Below are positions 7,706-16,880 of a stretch of 64,000 nt of DNA, piece after piece. Position numbers and translations under genes: made by a program. Source of the stretch: CAWGOF01 sp963824225 (GTDB taxonomy: Bacteria > Acidobacteriota > Polarisedimenticolia > Polarisedimenticolales > Polarisedimenticolaceae); the NCBI GenBank assembly GCA_963824225.1, contig CAWGOF010000003.1, positions 3,224,001-3,288,000 on the forward strand. Direction: 5' to 3'. Numbering within the stretch: the stretch's first letter is position 1; every line of letters begins with the position of its first letter. The notes under the pieces are model-generated. The model searched no databases, was not told the origin of the DNA, and was given only the letters and a program-made list of their open reading frames with translations.

Positions 7706-10375
7706 GTGATCTACACTTCTACCCGGTCCGATCACCGTTTTTCCATGACCAAAGCGCCCGCCACGAAGGATCCGGTCGACTGGCTCGCCAACGGCGGCGA
7801 GATGGGCGAGCGCATCCGGGCCTTCGACTGGGCGAGCACACCGATCGGTCCGATCGAATCGTGGTCGCCCGCTCTGCGGATGATCGTCGGCTTCCTGCTG
7901 ACGAACCCCCATCCGATCCTCCTGTGGTGGGGACCCCGGTACATCTCGATTTACAACGACACGTACGCCCCGATCCTGGGCACGAAGCACCCCGGCGCTC
8001 TGGGTCAACCGTGCAGCGAGTGCTGGACGGAGATCTGGCACATCCTGGAGCCGCTCATCGACACGCCGTTCCACGGGGGTCCGGCGACGTGGATCGAGGA
8101 CTTCGTCCTCGAGCTCCACCGCCACGCGTTCCTCGACGAGGGCCACTTCACGGTGTCCTACAGCGCGGTGCCGGACGACACGGCGCCCGGCGGCACCGGC
8201 GGCGTGTGCGCGATCGTTCACGAGATCACGGACAAGGTCGTCGGCGAGCGCCGCGTCGTGGCCCTGCGTGACGTCGGAGCGTGCGCCGGAGAAGGCAAGA
8301 CCGCGGAAGAGGCGTGTGCCGCCGCGGCCCGAACGCTCGCTCCGCACGACAAGGACCTCCCGTTCGTCTTGCTCTACCTGGTCGATGCCGACGGCAAGGT
8401 CGCGCGGCTCGCCGGGGCTGCGGGCATCGACGCCGGCGGAGCGGCGAGTCCGCAGCTCGTCGACCTCGACGGGCCCGACCCGCCCTGGCCGCTATCCGAG
8501 GCGATTCGATCGGAGACGATGGTCGTCGTCGACGATCTGGTGCAGCGCTTCGGGAACGCGGTGCCGCAGGGTCCGTGGTCCGATCCGCCGCGACAGGCGG
8601 TCGTCGTGCCGATCCGCTCGAACATCGCTCACGAGCTCGCGGGCCTGCTCGTCGCCGGGGTCAGCCCGCGCCTGAGGCTCGACGGCCTGTACCGCAGCTT
8701 CTTCGAGCTGCTGGCGACGCAGCTCGCGACCGCGATCGCGCGGGCCTCCAGGCTGCGCCGAGACGCCAAGGCGGTCGTGCGCGACAGCGAGCAGCGGTTC
8801 CGCACGATCGCCGACACCGCGCCGGTGATGCTGTGGATTACCGAGCGCGATGGCTCGTGCTCGTTCGTCTCGCGCAGCTGGTACGAGTACACGGGGCAGA
8901 CCGAGGAGCGGGGGCTGGGCTTCGGCTGGCTCGACGCCGTGCACCCGGACGACCGCACGGAGACGAGCCACGTCTTTCTCGCAGCGAGCGGTCGGCACGA
9001 GCCGTTCGCGACCGACTACCGCCTGCGCGGCGCCGACGGCGAGTACCGCTGGGCGATCGCTTCGGGCCGCCCGCGCTTCGACGGCGCCGGTACGTTCCTC
9101 GGGTACATCGGATCGGTCGTCGACGTGCACGAGCGCAAGACCGCCGAAGCGCAGCGCGAGCAGCTGCTCCGGAGCGAGCGTGCGGCGCGAGCCGATGCCG
9201 AGCAGGCCAACCGCCTGAAGGACGAGTTCCTTGCCACCCTGTCCCACGAGCTGCGCTCGCCGCTCAACGCGATCCTGGGCTGGACGTATGTCATGGAGCG
9301 AGAGCCCGAGAACGCGGCGATCGTCCGGCAAGGGGTCGAGGTCGTGGCCCGAAGCGTGAGGGTCCAGACCGCGCTGATCTCGGACCTGCTCGACATGAGC
9401 CGCATCGCCGCGGGGAAGATCCGGCTCGAGATCGAGGACGTCTCGCTGCCCAAGCTCGTCACGGGCTCGGTCGATGCGATCCGGCACATCGCCGAGGCCA
9501 AGGGGGTCCGCGTCGACTCGACGATCGAGCCCATCGACGACCCGGTCCGCGCCGACTCGACGCGCATCGAGCAGATCGTGTCGAACCTCCTGTCCAACGC
9601 CGTGAAGTTCACGCCGCCAGGGGGGCTCGTGCGGGTCGACCTGGCCCGGCAGGGCGCGGTGGCGCAGATCGTGGTCCGCGACACGGGCGTCGGCATACGA
9701 CGCGAGTTCCTGCCCTACGTGTTCGAGCGCTTTCGGCAGGCCGCCGCGCCGACGACGCGGCACACGGGAGGCCTCGGACTCGGCCTGGCGATCGTGAAGC
9801 AGCTGTGCGATCTGCACGGGGGAACGGTCGGCGTCGAGAGCGGAGGCGAGGGCCAGGGGGCGACGTTCACCGTGCGCCTGCCGCTCGCGCGCACGGAGGG
9901 GGCGCAATCCCCTCGGCCGATGGCCGCGGAGGACCGGGCCCTCGACGGCGTGCGGGTCTTGGCCATCGACGATCAAGCCGAAGTACGCGAGCTGCTGAAG
10001 CGCGTGCTCGAAGAGCGGAACGCCGAGGTGATCACCGCGGCTTCGGTCGAGGAGGGCGTCCGCGCGTTCGAGGAGCACAAGCCCCACGTCGTCCTGTGCG
10101 ACATCGGCATGCCCGGCCAGGACGGATACGACTTCATCCGCAAGGTGCGCGAGACGGGTGACGGGACACCGGCACTGGCCGTGACCGCGTTCGCCGGCTC
10201 GGCGGACAGCCTGCGCTCGTTGCGCGCGGGCTATCAGGCGCACATCTCGAAGCCGGTCGACTTCGCCGAGCTCGTCTCGGCCGTCGCCGCGCTGGCCAAG
10301 AGCGCCCCGATCCTGGCGGGGTCAGGTCTCGAATCTTTGCCTTCACCCGCTTCGAGGCAAAGATTCGAGACCTGA
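7706..10375 (+). CDS. Hybrid sensor histidine kinase (PAS-GAF-PAS-HisKA-HATPase-REC)
   Basis: An 889-residue soluble two-component kinase. An N-terminal PAS domain (PIESWSPALR, LLWWGPRYISIYND) is followed by a GAF domain (about 190-350) and a second PAS3 domain (SEQRFRTIADTAPVMLWITE). The HisKA box FLATLSHELRSPLN has H514 as phospho-acceptor. The HATPase carries NLLSNAVKF, DTGVGI and GLGLGLAIVKQL. A C-terminal receiver has its phospho-Asp at D799 in LCDIGMPG. No transmembrane segment is seen, so the input is cytoplasmic. The start is GTG 7706 or ATG 7745. The last 19 residues, beginning GSGL, are encoded by a perfect REP-like palindrome whose right arm supplies the stop TGA. The native C-terminus was therefore probably shorter. 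Confidence 0.9.
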   Translation: MIYTSTRSDHRFSMTKAPATKDPVDWLANGGEMGERIRAFDWASTPIGPIESWSPALRMIVGFLLTNPHPILLWWGPRYISIYNDTYAPILGTKHPGALGQPCSECWTEIWHILEPLIDTPFHGGPATWIEDFVLELHRHAFLDEGHFTVSYSAVPDDTAPGGTGGVCAIVHEITDKVVGERRVVALRDVGACAGEGKTAEEACAAAARTLAPHDKDLPFVLLYLVDADGKVARLAGAAGIDAGGAASPQLVDLDGPDPPWPLSEAIRSETMVVVDDLVQRFGNAVPQGPWSDPPRQAVVVPIRSNIAHELAGLLVAGVSPRLRLDGLYRSFFELLATQLATAIARASRLRRDAKAVVRDSEQRFRTIADTAPVMLWITERDGSCSFVSRSWYEYTGQTEERGLGFGWLDAVHPDDRTETSHVFLAASGRHEPFATDYRLRGADGEYRWAIASGRPRFDGAGTFLGYIGSVVDVHERKTAEAQREQLLRSERAARADAEQANRLKDEFLATLSHELRSPLNAILGWTYVMEREPENAAIVRQGVEVVARSVRVQTALISDLLDMSRIAAGKIRLEIEDVSLPKLVTGSVDAIRHIAEAKGVRVDSTIEPIDDPVRADSTRIEQIVSNLLSNAVKFTPPGGLVRVDLARQGAVAQIVVRDTGVGIRREFLPYVFERFRQAAAPTTRHTGGLGLGLAIVKQLCDLHGGTVGVESGGEGQGATFTVRLPLARTEGAQSPRPMAAEDRALDGVRVLAIDDQAEVRELLKRVLEERNAEVITAASVEEGVRAFEEHKPHVVLCDIGMPGQDGYDFIRKVRETGDGTPALAVTAFAGSADSLRSLRAGYQAHISKPVDFAELVSAVAALAKSAPILAGSGLESLPSPASRQRFET

Positions 10376-10379
10376 CCCC
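10318..10379. repeat. REP-like element, family A: perfect 24-bp inverted repeat
   Basis: Arms 10318-10341 and 10356-10379 are perfectly complementary over 24 bases with a 14-base loop. The outer 13 bases are the family core GGGGTCAGGTCTC. The histidine kinase reads into it from the left and stops at 10375, and the formylglycine-generating-enzyme-like gene reads in from the right and stops at 10343. It may also act as a bidirectional terminator hairpin, although no T-run follows. Confidence 0.92.
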
Positions 10380-11489
10380 ACTCGCGGTTTCACGCAGCGG
10401 AACCCCAGGTGGTTCGCGCCGGTCGAGACCTCGCCCTTGCCGCGGGTGCCGACGAGGTACCGCGTGCAGTACTGGTCCGAGCACAGGAACGAGCCGCCGC
10501 GATGCACGCGCTTCTTCTCCTGGGGCTCCGACGGATCGAACGGCGTGTTCGGGGCCCTGCGGATTGTGGATCGTCGACCCCGAGCGCGCGTCGATCGCGT
10601 ACGAGTCGGGGCGGTACCAATCGCTGACCCATTCCCAGACGTTCCCCGAGACGTCGTACAGGCCATAGCCGTTCGGCGGGAACTGCGCGACCGGTGCGTT
10701 GCCGGCGAAGCCGTCGTCTCCGCCGTCGCGTATCGGGAAGCTTCCCTGGTACGTGTTCGCCATGACACGGCCGTCCGGGTGCAGCTCGCTGCCCCACGGG
10801 TAGAGCTGGCCCGCAAGCCCCCCGCGCGCCGCGAACTCGAACTCGGCCTCGGTCGGCAAGCGTTTGCCGGCCCATTCGGCGTAGGCCCGCGCGTCGTCGT
10901 AGGCGATCTGCACCACGGGGAAGTTTTCCCGCCCCGCGGTGTCGCTTCCCGGGCCCTCGGGATGGCGCCAGCTCGCCCCGTGCTGGTAGCGCCACCAGTT
11001 GTACATGTTGTCGAGCGGCACCGGGCCTGCGGTCGGCGTGAACACGGTCGAGCCGGCGACGAGGTTCTCCTTCGGTGCCGTCGGGAACTCCTCGTGCGTC
11101 GGCGTGCGCTCGGCGATCGTGACGTAGCCCGTCGCGCGGACGAACTCGGCGTACTGCGCGTTCGTCACCTCGGTCGCATCCATCCAGAACCCGTCGACGC
11201 GCACGCGGTGGATCGGCTGCGCGTCGCGCGTGATCCCGGGGAGCGCGCACAGCGAGTCGCCGGCAGCGTCTGACCCCATCGAGAACTCCCCGCCGGGGAT
11301 CCAGACCATCCCGACGGGAGCGGAACCGGGCGCAGGCTCCTTGTTCTCGACGGTCGGACGGAACGCCGGCGTGGCGTCGGGCTCGGTCGGCTTCGGCTCG
11401 GGCTTCGGCCGAGCGGCGTAGAACGCGAGTGCCGCGACGCCGACCAGCGCGGCGGCGATGGCGAGCGCTCGTCTCATCGGGCGCATCAT
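10343..11489 (-). pseudogene. Formylglycine-generating-enzyme-like protein, frameshifted
   Basis: Reading from 11489, the protein has an N-terminal membrane anchor (ALAIAAALVGVAALAFYAA), a Pro-rich linker and a sulfatase-modifying-factor/FGE domain: VGMVWIPGGEFSMGSD, DATEVTNAQYAEFV, GKRLPTEAEFEFAARGG, GNVWEWVSDWY. Near 10551-10554 the homology jumps frame. One extra base in a G/C run separates NPQGP from NTPFDPSEPQ. The second frame carries RGGSFLCSDQYCTRY and NHLGFRCVK, which include both active-site cysteines of true FGEs that convert sulfatase Cys to formylglycine. If the frameshift is a sequencing error, the product is a complete periplasm-facing FGE-like oxidase of about 375 residues. 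Otherwise it is inactive. The last 12 codons lie in the REP-like palindrome. No sulfatase gene is nearby. Confidence 0.82.
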
Positions 11490-11555
11490 AGCGCTTTCGA
11501 GGTCGTGTCCCTCGCGCTAGAGTCCGCGGGGGACAGAGCCCCGCAGGAGGAACGC

Positions 11556-11843
11556 ATGTCCGCCTACCTCGTCGTCAACATCGATGTCCGCGACCCCGAG
11601 CGCTACGCCGAGTACGTCCAGCGTGTGCCGGCGACGATCGCCCAGTACGACGGGCGCTACCTCGCGCGCGGCGGCCGAGCCGAGTCGCTCGAAGGCGAGT
11701 GGACGCCCAAGCGTGTCGTCGTCCTCGAGTTCCCGACCTACGAGCGGGCCAAGGAATGGTGGTCGTGCGAGGAGTACCGCGAGCTCAAGGAGCTGCGCCG
11801 GTCGGCCTCGGTCGGGAACATCGTGCTCGTCGAGGGCGTGTAG
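11556..11843 (+). CDS. DUF1330-family protein
   Basis: A 95-residue protein of the DUF1330 family, a dimeric ferredoxin-like fold of unknown function. Recognisable features are AYLVVNIDVRDPERYAEYVQRVP at the start and the VVVLEFPTYERAKEWWSCEEYRELKELR segment, which is the family signature. The start at 11556 is set by AGGAGG six bases upstream; the frame is open back to 11505 without homology. Its stop TAG abuts the GTG of the nitrobindin-like gene (sharing one base), so the two are probably co-translated. A cytosolic enzyme-like role is possible but unproven. Confidence 0.85.
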   Translation: MSAYLVVNIDVRDPERYAEYVQRVPATIAQYDGRYLARGGRAESLEGEWTPKRVVVLEFPTYERAKEWWSCEEYRELKELRRSASVGNIVLVEGV

Positions 11844-12763
11844 TGGACGATCTCGAGCCGCTCGTCGGGCGGTTTCGCGGTACGGGGCGTGGGCAGTTCC
11901 CAACGATCGTGACCTTCGACTACCGCGAGACGCTCGAGCTCGTCCGCGATCGCGAGCGGCCGCTGATCCACTACGTCCAGCGGGCCGAGCATCGGCACGC
12001 AGGCGACTCCGCGTGGGTTCCATCGCACTGGGAGTCCGGGTTCCTGCGTCCGGTCTCCGAGCGCACGGTCGAGATGACGAGCGCGCAGGACGGCGGCCGG
12101 CTCGAGCAGCTGCGGCTCGACGTGTCGGTCGCGGACGGCGTTCTCGTTCTCGACGGCTCGTCGATGGCGCTCGTCAACGATCCGCGCCTCGTGCGCACGC
12201 ACCGGCGGATCGAGCTGCGCGGCGACCGTCTGTCCTATCGCGTATCGATGGCCACGACGCGTGTCGCCGAGCTGACGCACCACCTCGAGGCGCAGCTCGA
12301 GCGCGTCGCTCCGGGGGACACCGAAGGCGAGCGCGTCGACGTCTTCTTCTATGGCTCGTACATGAGCCTCGACGTCCTGCGCGAGGTCGATCTCGTTCCG
12401 CCACGGGTCGAGGTCGCTCGGCTGCCGGGATTCCGACTGACGATCGGCCCGCTCGCGAACCTCGAGCCCGCGGCGCAGGCGACCGCCTTCGGCATCCTGA
12501 CGTCTCTGACCCATGCCGAGCTCGAGCGCCTGTACGACCACGCGCGCAACGTCCTGGGTGGCCTCTACCGGCCCCGCGCCGTGGTCGTGGAGTCGCTCGA
12601 TCGACGAGGCTGCGGGGTCCCGGCCCTGTGCTACCTCGCCCCGGCGCTCGCCCGGCGGCCTCCGGCGCGCGACTACGTCGAGCGCATCGCCCACGCCGCG
12701 CGGCGCCATGGCCTGCCCGCGGAGTACGTGCGACACATCGAGTCGTTCGCCGACGGGCCGTGA
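11843..12763 (+). CDS. Nitrobindin-like heme-binding domain fused to AIG2-like (gamma-glutamylcyclotransferase) domain
   Basis: A 306-residue two-domain protein. Residues 1-155 match the nitrobindin/THAP4 beta-barrel: LVGRFRGTGRGQFPTI, FDYRETLEL, RPLIHYVQRAEH and HWESGFLRP. It ends in ELTHHLEAQLERV, where nitrobindins place the heme-ligating His. Residues about 165-300 match the AIG2/GGCT fold, opening with VFFYGSYMSLDVL (the YGS substrate-binding loop) and including ATAFGILTSLTHAELERLY. Nitrobindins bind ferric heme and react with NO or peroxynitrite. GGCT-fold enzymes release 5-oxoproline from gamma-glutamyl compounds. The fusion suggests a link between reactive nitrogen and glutathione-like thiols, which is inference. 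GTG start shares one base with the upstream stop. Confidence 0.8.
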   Translation: MDDLEPLVGRFRGTGRGQFPTIVTFDYRETLELVRDRERPLIHYVQRAEHRHAGDSAWVPSHWESGFLRPVSERTVEMTSAQDGGRLEQLRLDVSVADGVLVLDGSSMALVNDPRLVRTHRRIELRGDRLSYRVSMATTRVAELTHHLEAQLERVAPGDTEGERVDVFFYGSYMSLDVLREVDLVPPRVEVARLPGFRLTIGPLANLEPAAQATAFGILTSLTHAELERLYDHARNVLGGLYRPRAVVVESLDRRGCGVPALCYLAPALARRPPARDYVERIAHAARRHGLPAEYVRHIESFADGP

Positions 12764-12798
12764 TACGCTCCGCGTATCGCAAGACCAGGGAGGGGACC

Positions 12799-13080
12799 AT
12801 GGCGCACGGCGAGTCGTACAAGAACTGCCAATCGTGCGGTATGCCCATGAAGAAGGACGAGGCCCGCGGCGGAACGAACGCCGACGGGACGCGCAGCACG
12901 ATCTACTGCTCGCACTGCTACGTGCGCGGCAAGTTCACGCTGCCCAACCTCAGCGCGGCCGACATGCAGGATCGCGTGCGCGGCAGGATGAAGTCGATGG
13001 GCTTCCCAGGCTTCGTCGCCGGTCTGTTCACGCGGCGGATCCCCAAGCTCAAGCGCTGGACCGGAACGGCCGCGCGGTAG
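12799..13080 (+). CDS. Small putative zinc-ribbon protein
   Basis: A 93-residue protein. The first half carries a treble-clef-like zinc site, NCQSCGMPM then YCSHCY, matching the family annotated as putative zinc ribbon domain. The basic C-terminal half (RVRGRMKSMGFPGFVAGLFTRR) could bind nucleic acid or a partner protein. A strong AGGGAGGGG Shine-Dalgarno precedes the ATG. It sits 35 bases after the nitrobindin fusion and 10 bases before the permease, so it is likely in one transcript with both. No specific function is known to me. Confidence 0.8.
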   Translation: MAHGESYKNCQSCGMPMKKDEARGGTNADGTRSTIYCSHCYVRGKFTLPNLSAADMQDRVRGRMKSMGFPGFVAGLFTRRIPKLKRWTGTAAR

Positions 13081-13090
13081 CGCGGCGCCC

Positions 13091-14527
13091 GTGGACCGAG
13101 GTGCGAGCGGCACGCCGCGTCTGCGGCAGGCCATGGGGCCGCGCGACCTGCTGCTGTTCTTCGTCGTCACCGGGTTCCACGTGCGCTGGGTCGCCGCGGC
13201 CGCGGCCGCGGGACCGAGCACGATCGCGATCTGGATCGTCGCGTGCCTGACGTTCTACCTGCCGCTCGTCGCCTGCGTCCTCGAGCTGTCGTCACGCTAC
13301 CCGCAGGAAGGCGGGATGTACCTGTGGACCAAGCGCGCGTTCGGGCCGTTCGCCGGGTTCCTGACCGGCTGGTCGTACTGGACGTCGAACGCGCCGTACT
13401 TCGCCACGCTCCTGTACTTCACGGCGGGGAGCGCGCTGTTCGTCGCCGGCGATCGCCTGCGCTCACTCGCGAGCGAGCCCGCGTGGTACCTGGGGTTCGC
13501 CGTTGTCGGGTTGACCGTCGCGACCGTGCTCAACCTGATCGGCCTCGACGTCGGCAAGTGGCTGCACAACGTCGGAGCGATCGGCGTGTGGGTCCCGGCC
13601 CTCGTCGTGATCGCCCTTGGCCTCGTGGCGTGGGCCCGCTTCGGCTCAGCCACGAGGTTCGACGGCCCGAGCCTCGTGCCGGGGGCCGATCTCGGGGGCG
13701 CGGTGTTCCTCGCGTCGATGGTGTTCACGCTCGTGGGGGCCGAGGCGGCCTCGTTTCTCGCGGACGAGGTGCAGGATGCGAAGACGAGCATCCCGTGGGC
13801 TCTGCGTCTCGCCGGGCCGCTGATCACCGGGACGTACGTCGTCGCGACCGTGTGTCTGCTCCTGGCCCTGCCGCAGGGCGAGATCTCGGCGCTCGACGGG
13901 ATCCTGACGATGATCGGGACGGTGAGCGAGCGGCTCGGCCTTCCGGGCATCACGCCGGTCATGGCCCTGCTGATCACGGTCGGCGGCGTCGGGATGTGCG
14001 GTGCGTGGGTCGCGACCGCGGCGCGGATCCCGTTCGTCGCCGGCGTCGATCGCTACCTGCCCGAGGCGTTCGGCCGCGTCCACCCGCGGTTCCGCACGCC
14101 GCACGTGGCGCTCGTCGTCCAGGGGCTCGCCGCGCTCGTGTTCGTCGTCCTGGGGCAGGCCGGAACGACGGTCGCCGGCGCCTACGCCGCGCTCGTGGGC
14201 ATGTGCCTGATCCCGACCTACCTGCCGTTCCTGTTCCTGTTCGCCGCGTGGGCGAGGCTCCAGCGCGAGCCCGCGGGTCCGGATGTCGTGCGCGTTCCCG
14301 GCGGCGCGGCCGCGGTGTGGGTCCTCGCGACGCTCGGGTTCGTGACGACCGCGGCCTCGCTGGCCCTCGCCGTCGTGCCGCCATCGAGCGAGCCGAACAA
14401 GCCGCTCGCCGTGGCCAAGGTGATCGGCCTGACCGTCGTGCTGCTCGGCGTCGGCGTCGCGATCTACGTCATCGGCGCGCGGCGCAAGAGCCGCGAGAAG
14501 CCGCGCGACCTCAGTCGCACACGGTAG
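13091..14527 (+). CDS. APC-superfamily amino acid permease
   Basis: A 478-residue integral membrane protein with about 12 hydrophobic segments and the family phrases SSRYPQEGGMYLWTKRAFGPFAGFLTGWSYW (helix 2-3 region) and FTLVGAEAASFLADEVQDAKTSIPWAL (helix 6 region), typical of APC transporters of the glutamate/GABA-like branch. It should exchange or import amino acids or amines by proton symport; the exact substrate cannot be read. The short basic C-tail (RRKSREKPRDLSRTR) is cytoplasmic. GTG start 10 bases after the zinc-ribbon gene stop. Its 3' end overlaps the convergent secreted zincin by 17 bases. Confidence 0.88.
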   Translation: MDRGASGTPRLRQAMGPRDLLLFFVVTGFHVRWVAAAAAAGPSTIAIWIVACLTFYLPLVACVLELSSRYPQEGGMYLWTKRAFGPFAGFLTGWSYWTSNAPYFATLLYFTAGSALFVAGDRLRSLASEPAWYLGFAVVGLTVATVLNLIGLDVGKWLHNVGAIGVWVPALVVIALGLVAWARFGSATRFDGPSLVPGADLGGAVFLASMVFTLVGAEAASFLADEVQDAKTSIPWALRLAGPLITGTYVVATVCLLLALPQGEISALDGILTMIGTVSERLGLPGITPVMALLITVGGVGMCGAWVATAARIPFVAGVDRYLPEAFGRVHPRFRTPHVALVVQGLAALVFVVLGQAGTTVAGAYAALVGMCLIPTYLPFLFLFAAWARLQREPAGPDVVRVPGGAAAVWVLATLGFVTTAASLALAVVPPSSEPNKPLAVAKVIGLTVVLLGVGVAIYVIGARRKSREKPRDLSRTR

Positions 14528-16364
14528 GGACGTTGGGCGTGCCGTTCGACCGCGTGCCGTAGCTCCCGTCCCCGCACACGTTCGTCCCGCGCACGAGGTA
14601 CCAGAAGCCGCTGCCGCTCGCGGGGGACGCCGCGTCGGTGAAACTCGTCGACGGGGTCTGTCCGAGACACGTCGTCGAGCCGCTCGAGCTGACCGGGAGC
14701 TCGAAGATCGATCCGCGCACCACGTCGTACGCGGTGTCGTTCCCCGCTGCCGGAGCGGCGGAGCTCCAGCTCAAGCTCGTGTGGCTCACGAGCGAGAGGC
14801 CCACGATCTCGACCGGTACCGCAAAGGCACCTGCGTCTAGCGGCGCGCAGTCGCCACCGTCGGCCACGCCGTCGTTGTCGTCGTCGGCGTCGACCGCATT
14901 GGAAAGACCGTCCGTATCCGCGTCTGGGACCCAGCCGACGTCGCGCATCTGCGCGAGCGTCAGGTCGGTCCCCTCGACCTGGTGCGCGAGGCCCGGATTC
15001 AGGGCCGGCTCCATCAGTAGATTCGGCGTCGCGGAATCGTCCCAGTGCGACACCGACGAGCCGCCGATGAGCGGCTGCGGCGTGAACACGAACATCTGGT
15101 CCGATGCATCGGCACCCTGGTACACCTGGTCGTCGAGCACCATCTGCCCGGTCACCCCGGCGCCGAGCTGGGCCCGGATCAGCCCTCCGTCGGCCTGCGT
15201 GACCATGACCGACGGGATCGTGATCGTTGCGTCAACCCCCGACATCCCCGGCGGCGGCGCGCCGGCCGCGTTGTTGGCGACGACCACGCCGACCGCGCCA
15301 GCGTCCTGGCAGTTCTTGACCTTGACCGTGAAGTTGCAGGTGCCGCGGTCGACGAGGGCGATCTTGCCGGCCACGGCCGCGGCGTTCGTCAGCGCCGTGC
15401 ACGCGTCGGTGAGCAACGGCCCCGAGGCATTGTTCTGGTCGAGCGCGGCAACGAACGACTTGTTCGTCCCCGGCGCGCCGAGCGGCGGCCCGAAGAGCGC
15501 CAGGCCAACCGGGTAGTCGGTGTCGATCGCCGGGGGTGTGGCCACGCGCACGAGCGGCGTGCCCGGCGTCAGGACGCTCGGGACCTGCGCTGTGACGGTC
15601 GGCCCGGTCCAAACGACGTGGCGTGCGCGGACCGCCGAGGCCACGCGCTGCGCGTTGCTCATCTGGTCCCACGACAGGCCCACGACCTGGTCGAACAGCT
15701 GGCGGTTGTACACGTCGGGCAGTCCGCTAAACAGCGCTCCGGTCGACAGGTTCGCGAACTGCGAGAAGCCCAGGCCGTGCGAGAACTCGTGCAACAGGGT
15801 GGCGACGAGATCGACGAGCGTGCCGGCCTCGTTGTCCAGGCCGTAGTAGAAGAACGCGCCGGTTGCACAACCGGGCTGTCCGAGGTTCGAGTTGAACGTG
15901 GCGCTCATGTCGGGTTGACCGGGGTTCAGCTCCTGACCCGCACGACTGTCGCCGAGGGCCCCGTGGTACAGAACTCCGGGAAACGCGGGACCGGGGAAGG
16001 GCGGGACCGTCGCGCCGGCGAAATCCGACACGAGGTAGAACGTCCCGGTGCTCCCGACCACGGCGGACGTCGCATCGCAGGCCAGCGGATTGAACTGCGA
16101 GCGAATGACCATCTCGACGTTGCTGTCGAGCGCCGCGCCCCAGATGTCGGCCGCGAACTGGAACGCGATCAGCCGCTGCTGGCCGATCGTCGTGCCGGGG
16201 TTCCCGCCGACCGGGGCCGCCGCTGTCGGGTCGTTGAACCCCTCGCCGGGACCGTCGTTGTTGAAGATCGTGATCGTCGCGTTGGCCCACGCCGGCGCGA
16301 GCCCGGCGAGGGCGAGGCCGATGGCCAGGATCGCGGACGCGAGGAGACGCCGGCGGCCGATCAC
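14511..16364 (-). CDS. Secreted PA-domain zincin with TSP3 and lineage-type C-terminal module
   Basis: A 617-residue secreted protein. A signal peptide (LLASAILAIGLALAGLAPAWA) is followed by a zincin-like region with LLHEFSHGLGF (HExxHxxGF, near residue 200), then a PA domain (GKIALVDRGTCNFTVKVKNCQDAGAVGVVVANN). A Ca-binding DADTDGLSNAVDADDDNDG segment precedes a C-terminal module of about 100 residues ending YLVRGTNVCGDGSYGT...VCD. The HExxH suggests a metalloprotease; PA domains usually recruit or gate substrate. The start GTG at 16364 overlaps the upstream stop as GTGA, which fixes the start and implies translational coupling. The same C-terminal module occurs in the SGNH protein at 58591-60420. 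Confidence 0.85.
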   Translation of the reverse strand: MIGRRRLLASAILAIGLALAGLAPAWANATITIFNNDGPGEGFNDPTAAAPVGGNPGTTIGQQRLIAFQFAADIWGAALDSNVEMVIRSQFNPLACDATSAVVGSTGTFYLVSDFAGATVPPFPGPAFPGVLYHGALGDSRAGQELNPGQPDMSATFNSNLGQPGCATGAFFYYGLDNEAGTLVDLVATLLHEFSHGLGFSQFANLSTGALFSGLPDVYNRQLFDQVVGLSWDQMSNAQRVASAVRARHVVWTGPTVTAQVPSVLTPGTPLVRVATPPAIDTDYPVGLALFGPPLGAPGTNKSFVAALDQNNASGPLLTDACTALTNAAAVAGKIALVDRGTCNFTVKVKNCQDAGAVGVVVANNAAGAPPPGMSGVDATITIPSVMVTQADGGLIRAQLGAGVTGQMVLDDQVYQGADASDQMFVFTPQPLIGGSSVSHWDDSATPNLLMEPALNPGLAHQVEGTDLTLAQMRDVGWVPDADTDGLSNAVDADDDNDGVADGGDCAPLDAGAFAVPVEIVGLSLVSHTSLSWSSAAPAAGNDTAYDVVRGSIFELPVSSSGSTTCLGQTPSTSFTDAASPASGSGFWYLVRGTNVCGDGSYGTRSNGTPNVPTVCD

Positions 16365-16780
16365 CGCTCCGGCTCCGCCTCGGGCGTGGTCGCCGGCAGG
16401 GAGAGCTGCTCGAGCCACGCGGTCGCCGCCGCCTCATCTGCGAGGCACTGCAGGCGCGGCGCGCCGGTCGGCCCGAAAGACAGGACTGTCACGGTCGGAT
16501 TGCGACCGTCGAGCATGACGATGCGCGTGCCGTCGGCCCGGCGCTCGACGACCGGATCGTCGGGCCGCGGCTCGAACATGCGCAGCAGCTCCTCGGCGAG
16601 CCGGCGCCGCTCCTCGGACGTCGGCGTCACGAGGCGCCCGGTTGCGGGATCGACAGCCACGGTCGCGGCGCCGACGCTGCGCGACACCTCGGCCTTCGAC
16701 TCGGCCGCGGTCGTGGCGGCAGGCGGAATCGCGATGGCGAGGAGCACGAACGCCCTCGCCGCGGTGCTGCGGATGGCCAT
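16361..16780 (-). CDS. Small secreted protein coupled to the PA-domain zincin
   Basis: A 139-residue protein with a Sec signal peptide (MAIRSTAARAFVLLAIAIPPAATTAA). The mature part has no domain I recognise. It contains a VDPATGRLVTPTSEERRRLAEELL segment and a short hydrophobic stretch TVTVLSFGPTGAP. One Cys is present (RLQCLAD). GGAGG lies about eight bases before the ATG. The stop overlaps the start of the zincin gene (GTGA), so it is likely made with it. A chaperone, inhibitor or propeptide-like role toward the zincin is conceivable from that arrangement only. Confidence 0.7.
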   Translation of the reverse strand: MAIRSTAARAFVLLAIAIPPAATTAAESKAEVSRSVGAATVAVDPATGRLVTPTSEERRRLAEELLRMFEPRPDDPVVERRADGTRIVMLDGRNPTVTVLSFGPTGAPRLQCLADEAAATAWLEQLSLPATTPEAEPER

Positions 16781-16880
16781 GGTCGATCCTCCGGGGGAGT
16801 CGGTCGGGTGTTCGGTCCTGGTTCCTATACCGGGCGTCCCCCCGAGTGTCAAGGAATGTCAAGGAACCGACGCGGAAACC

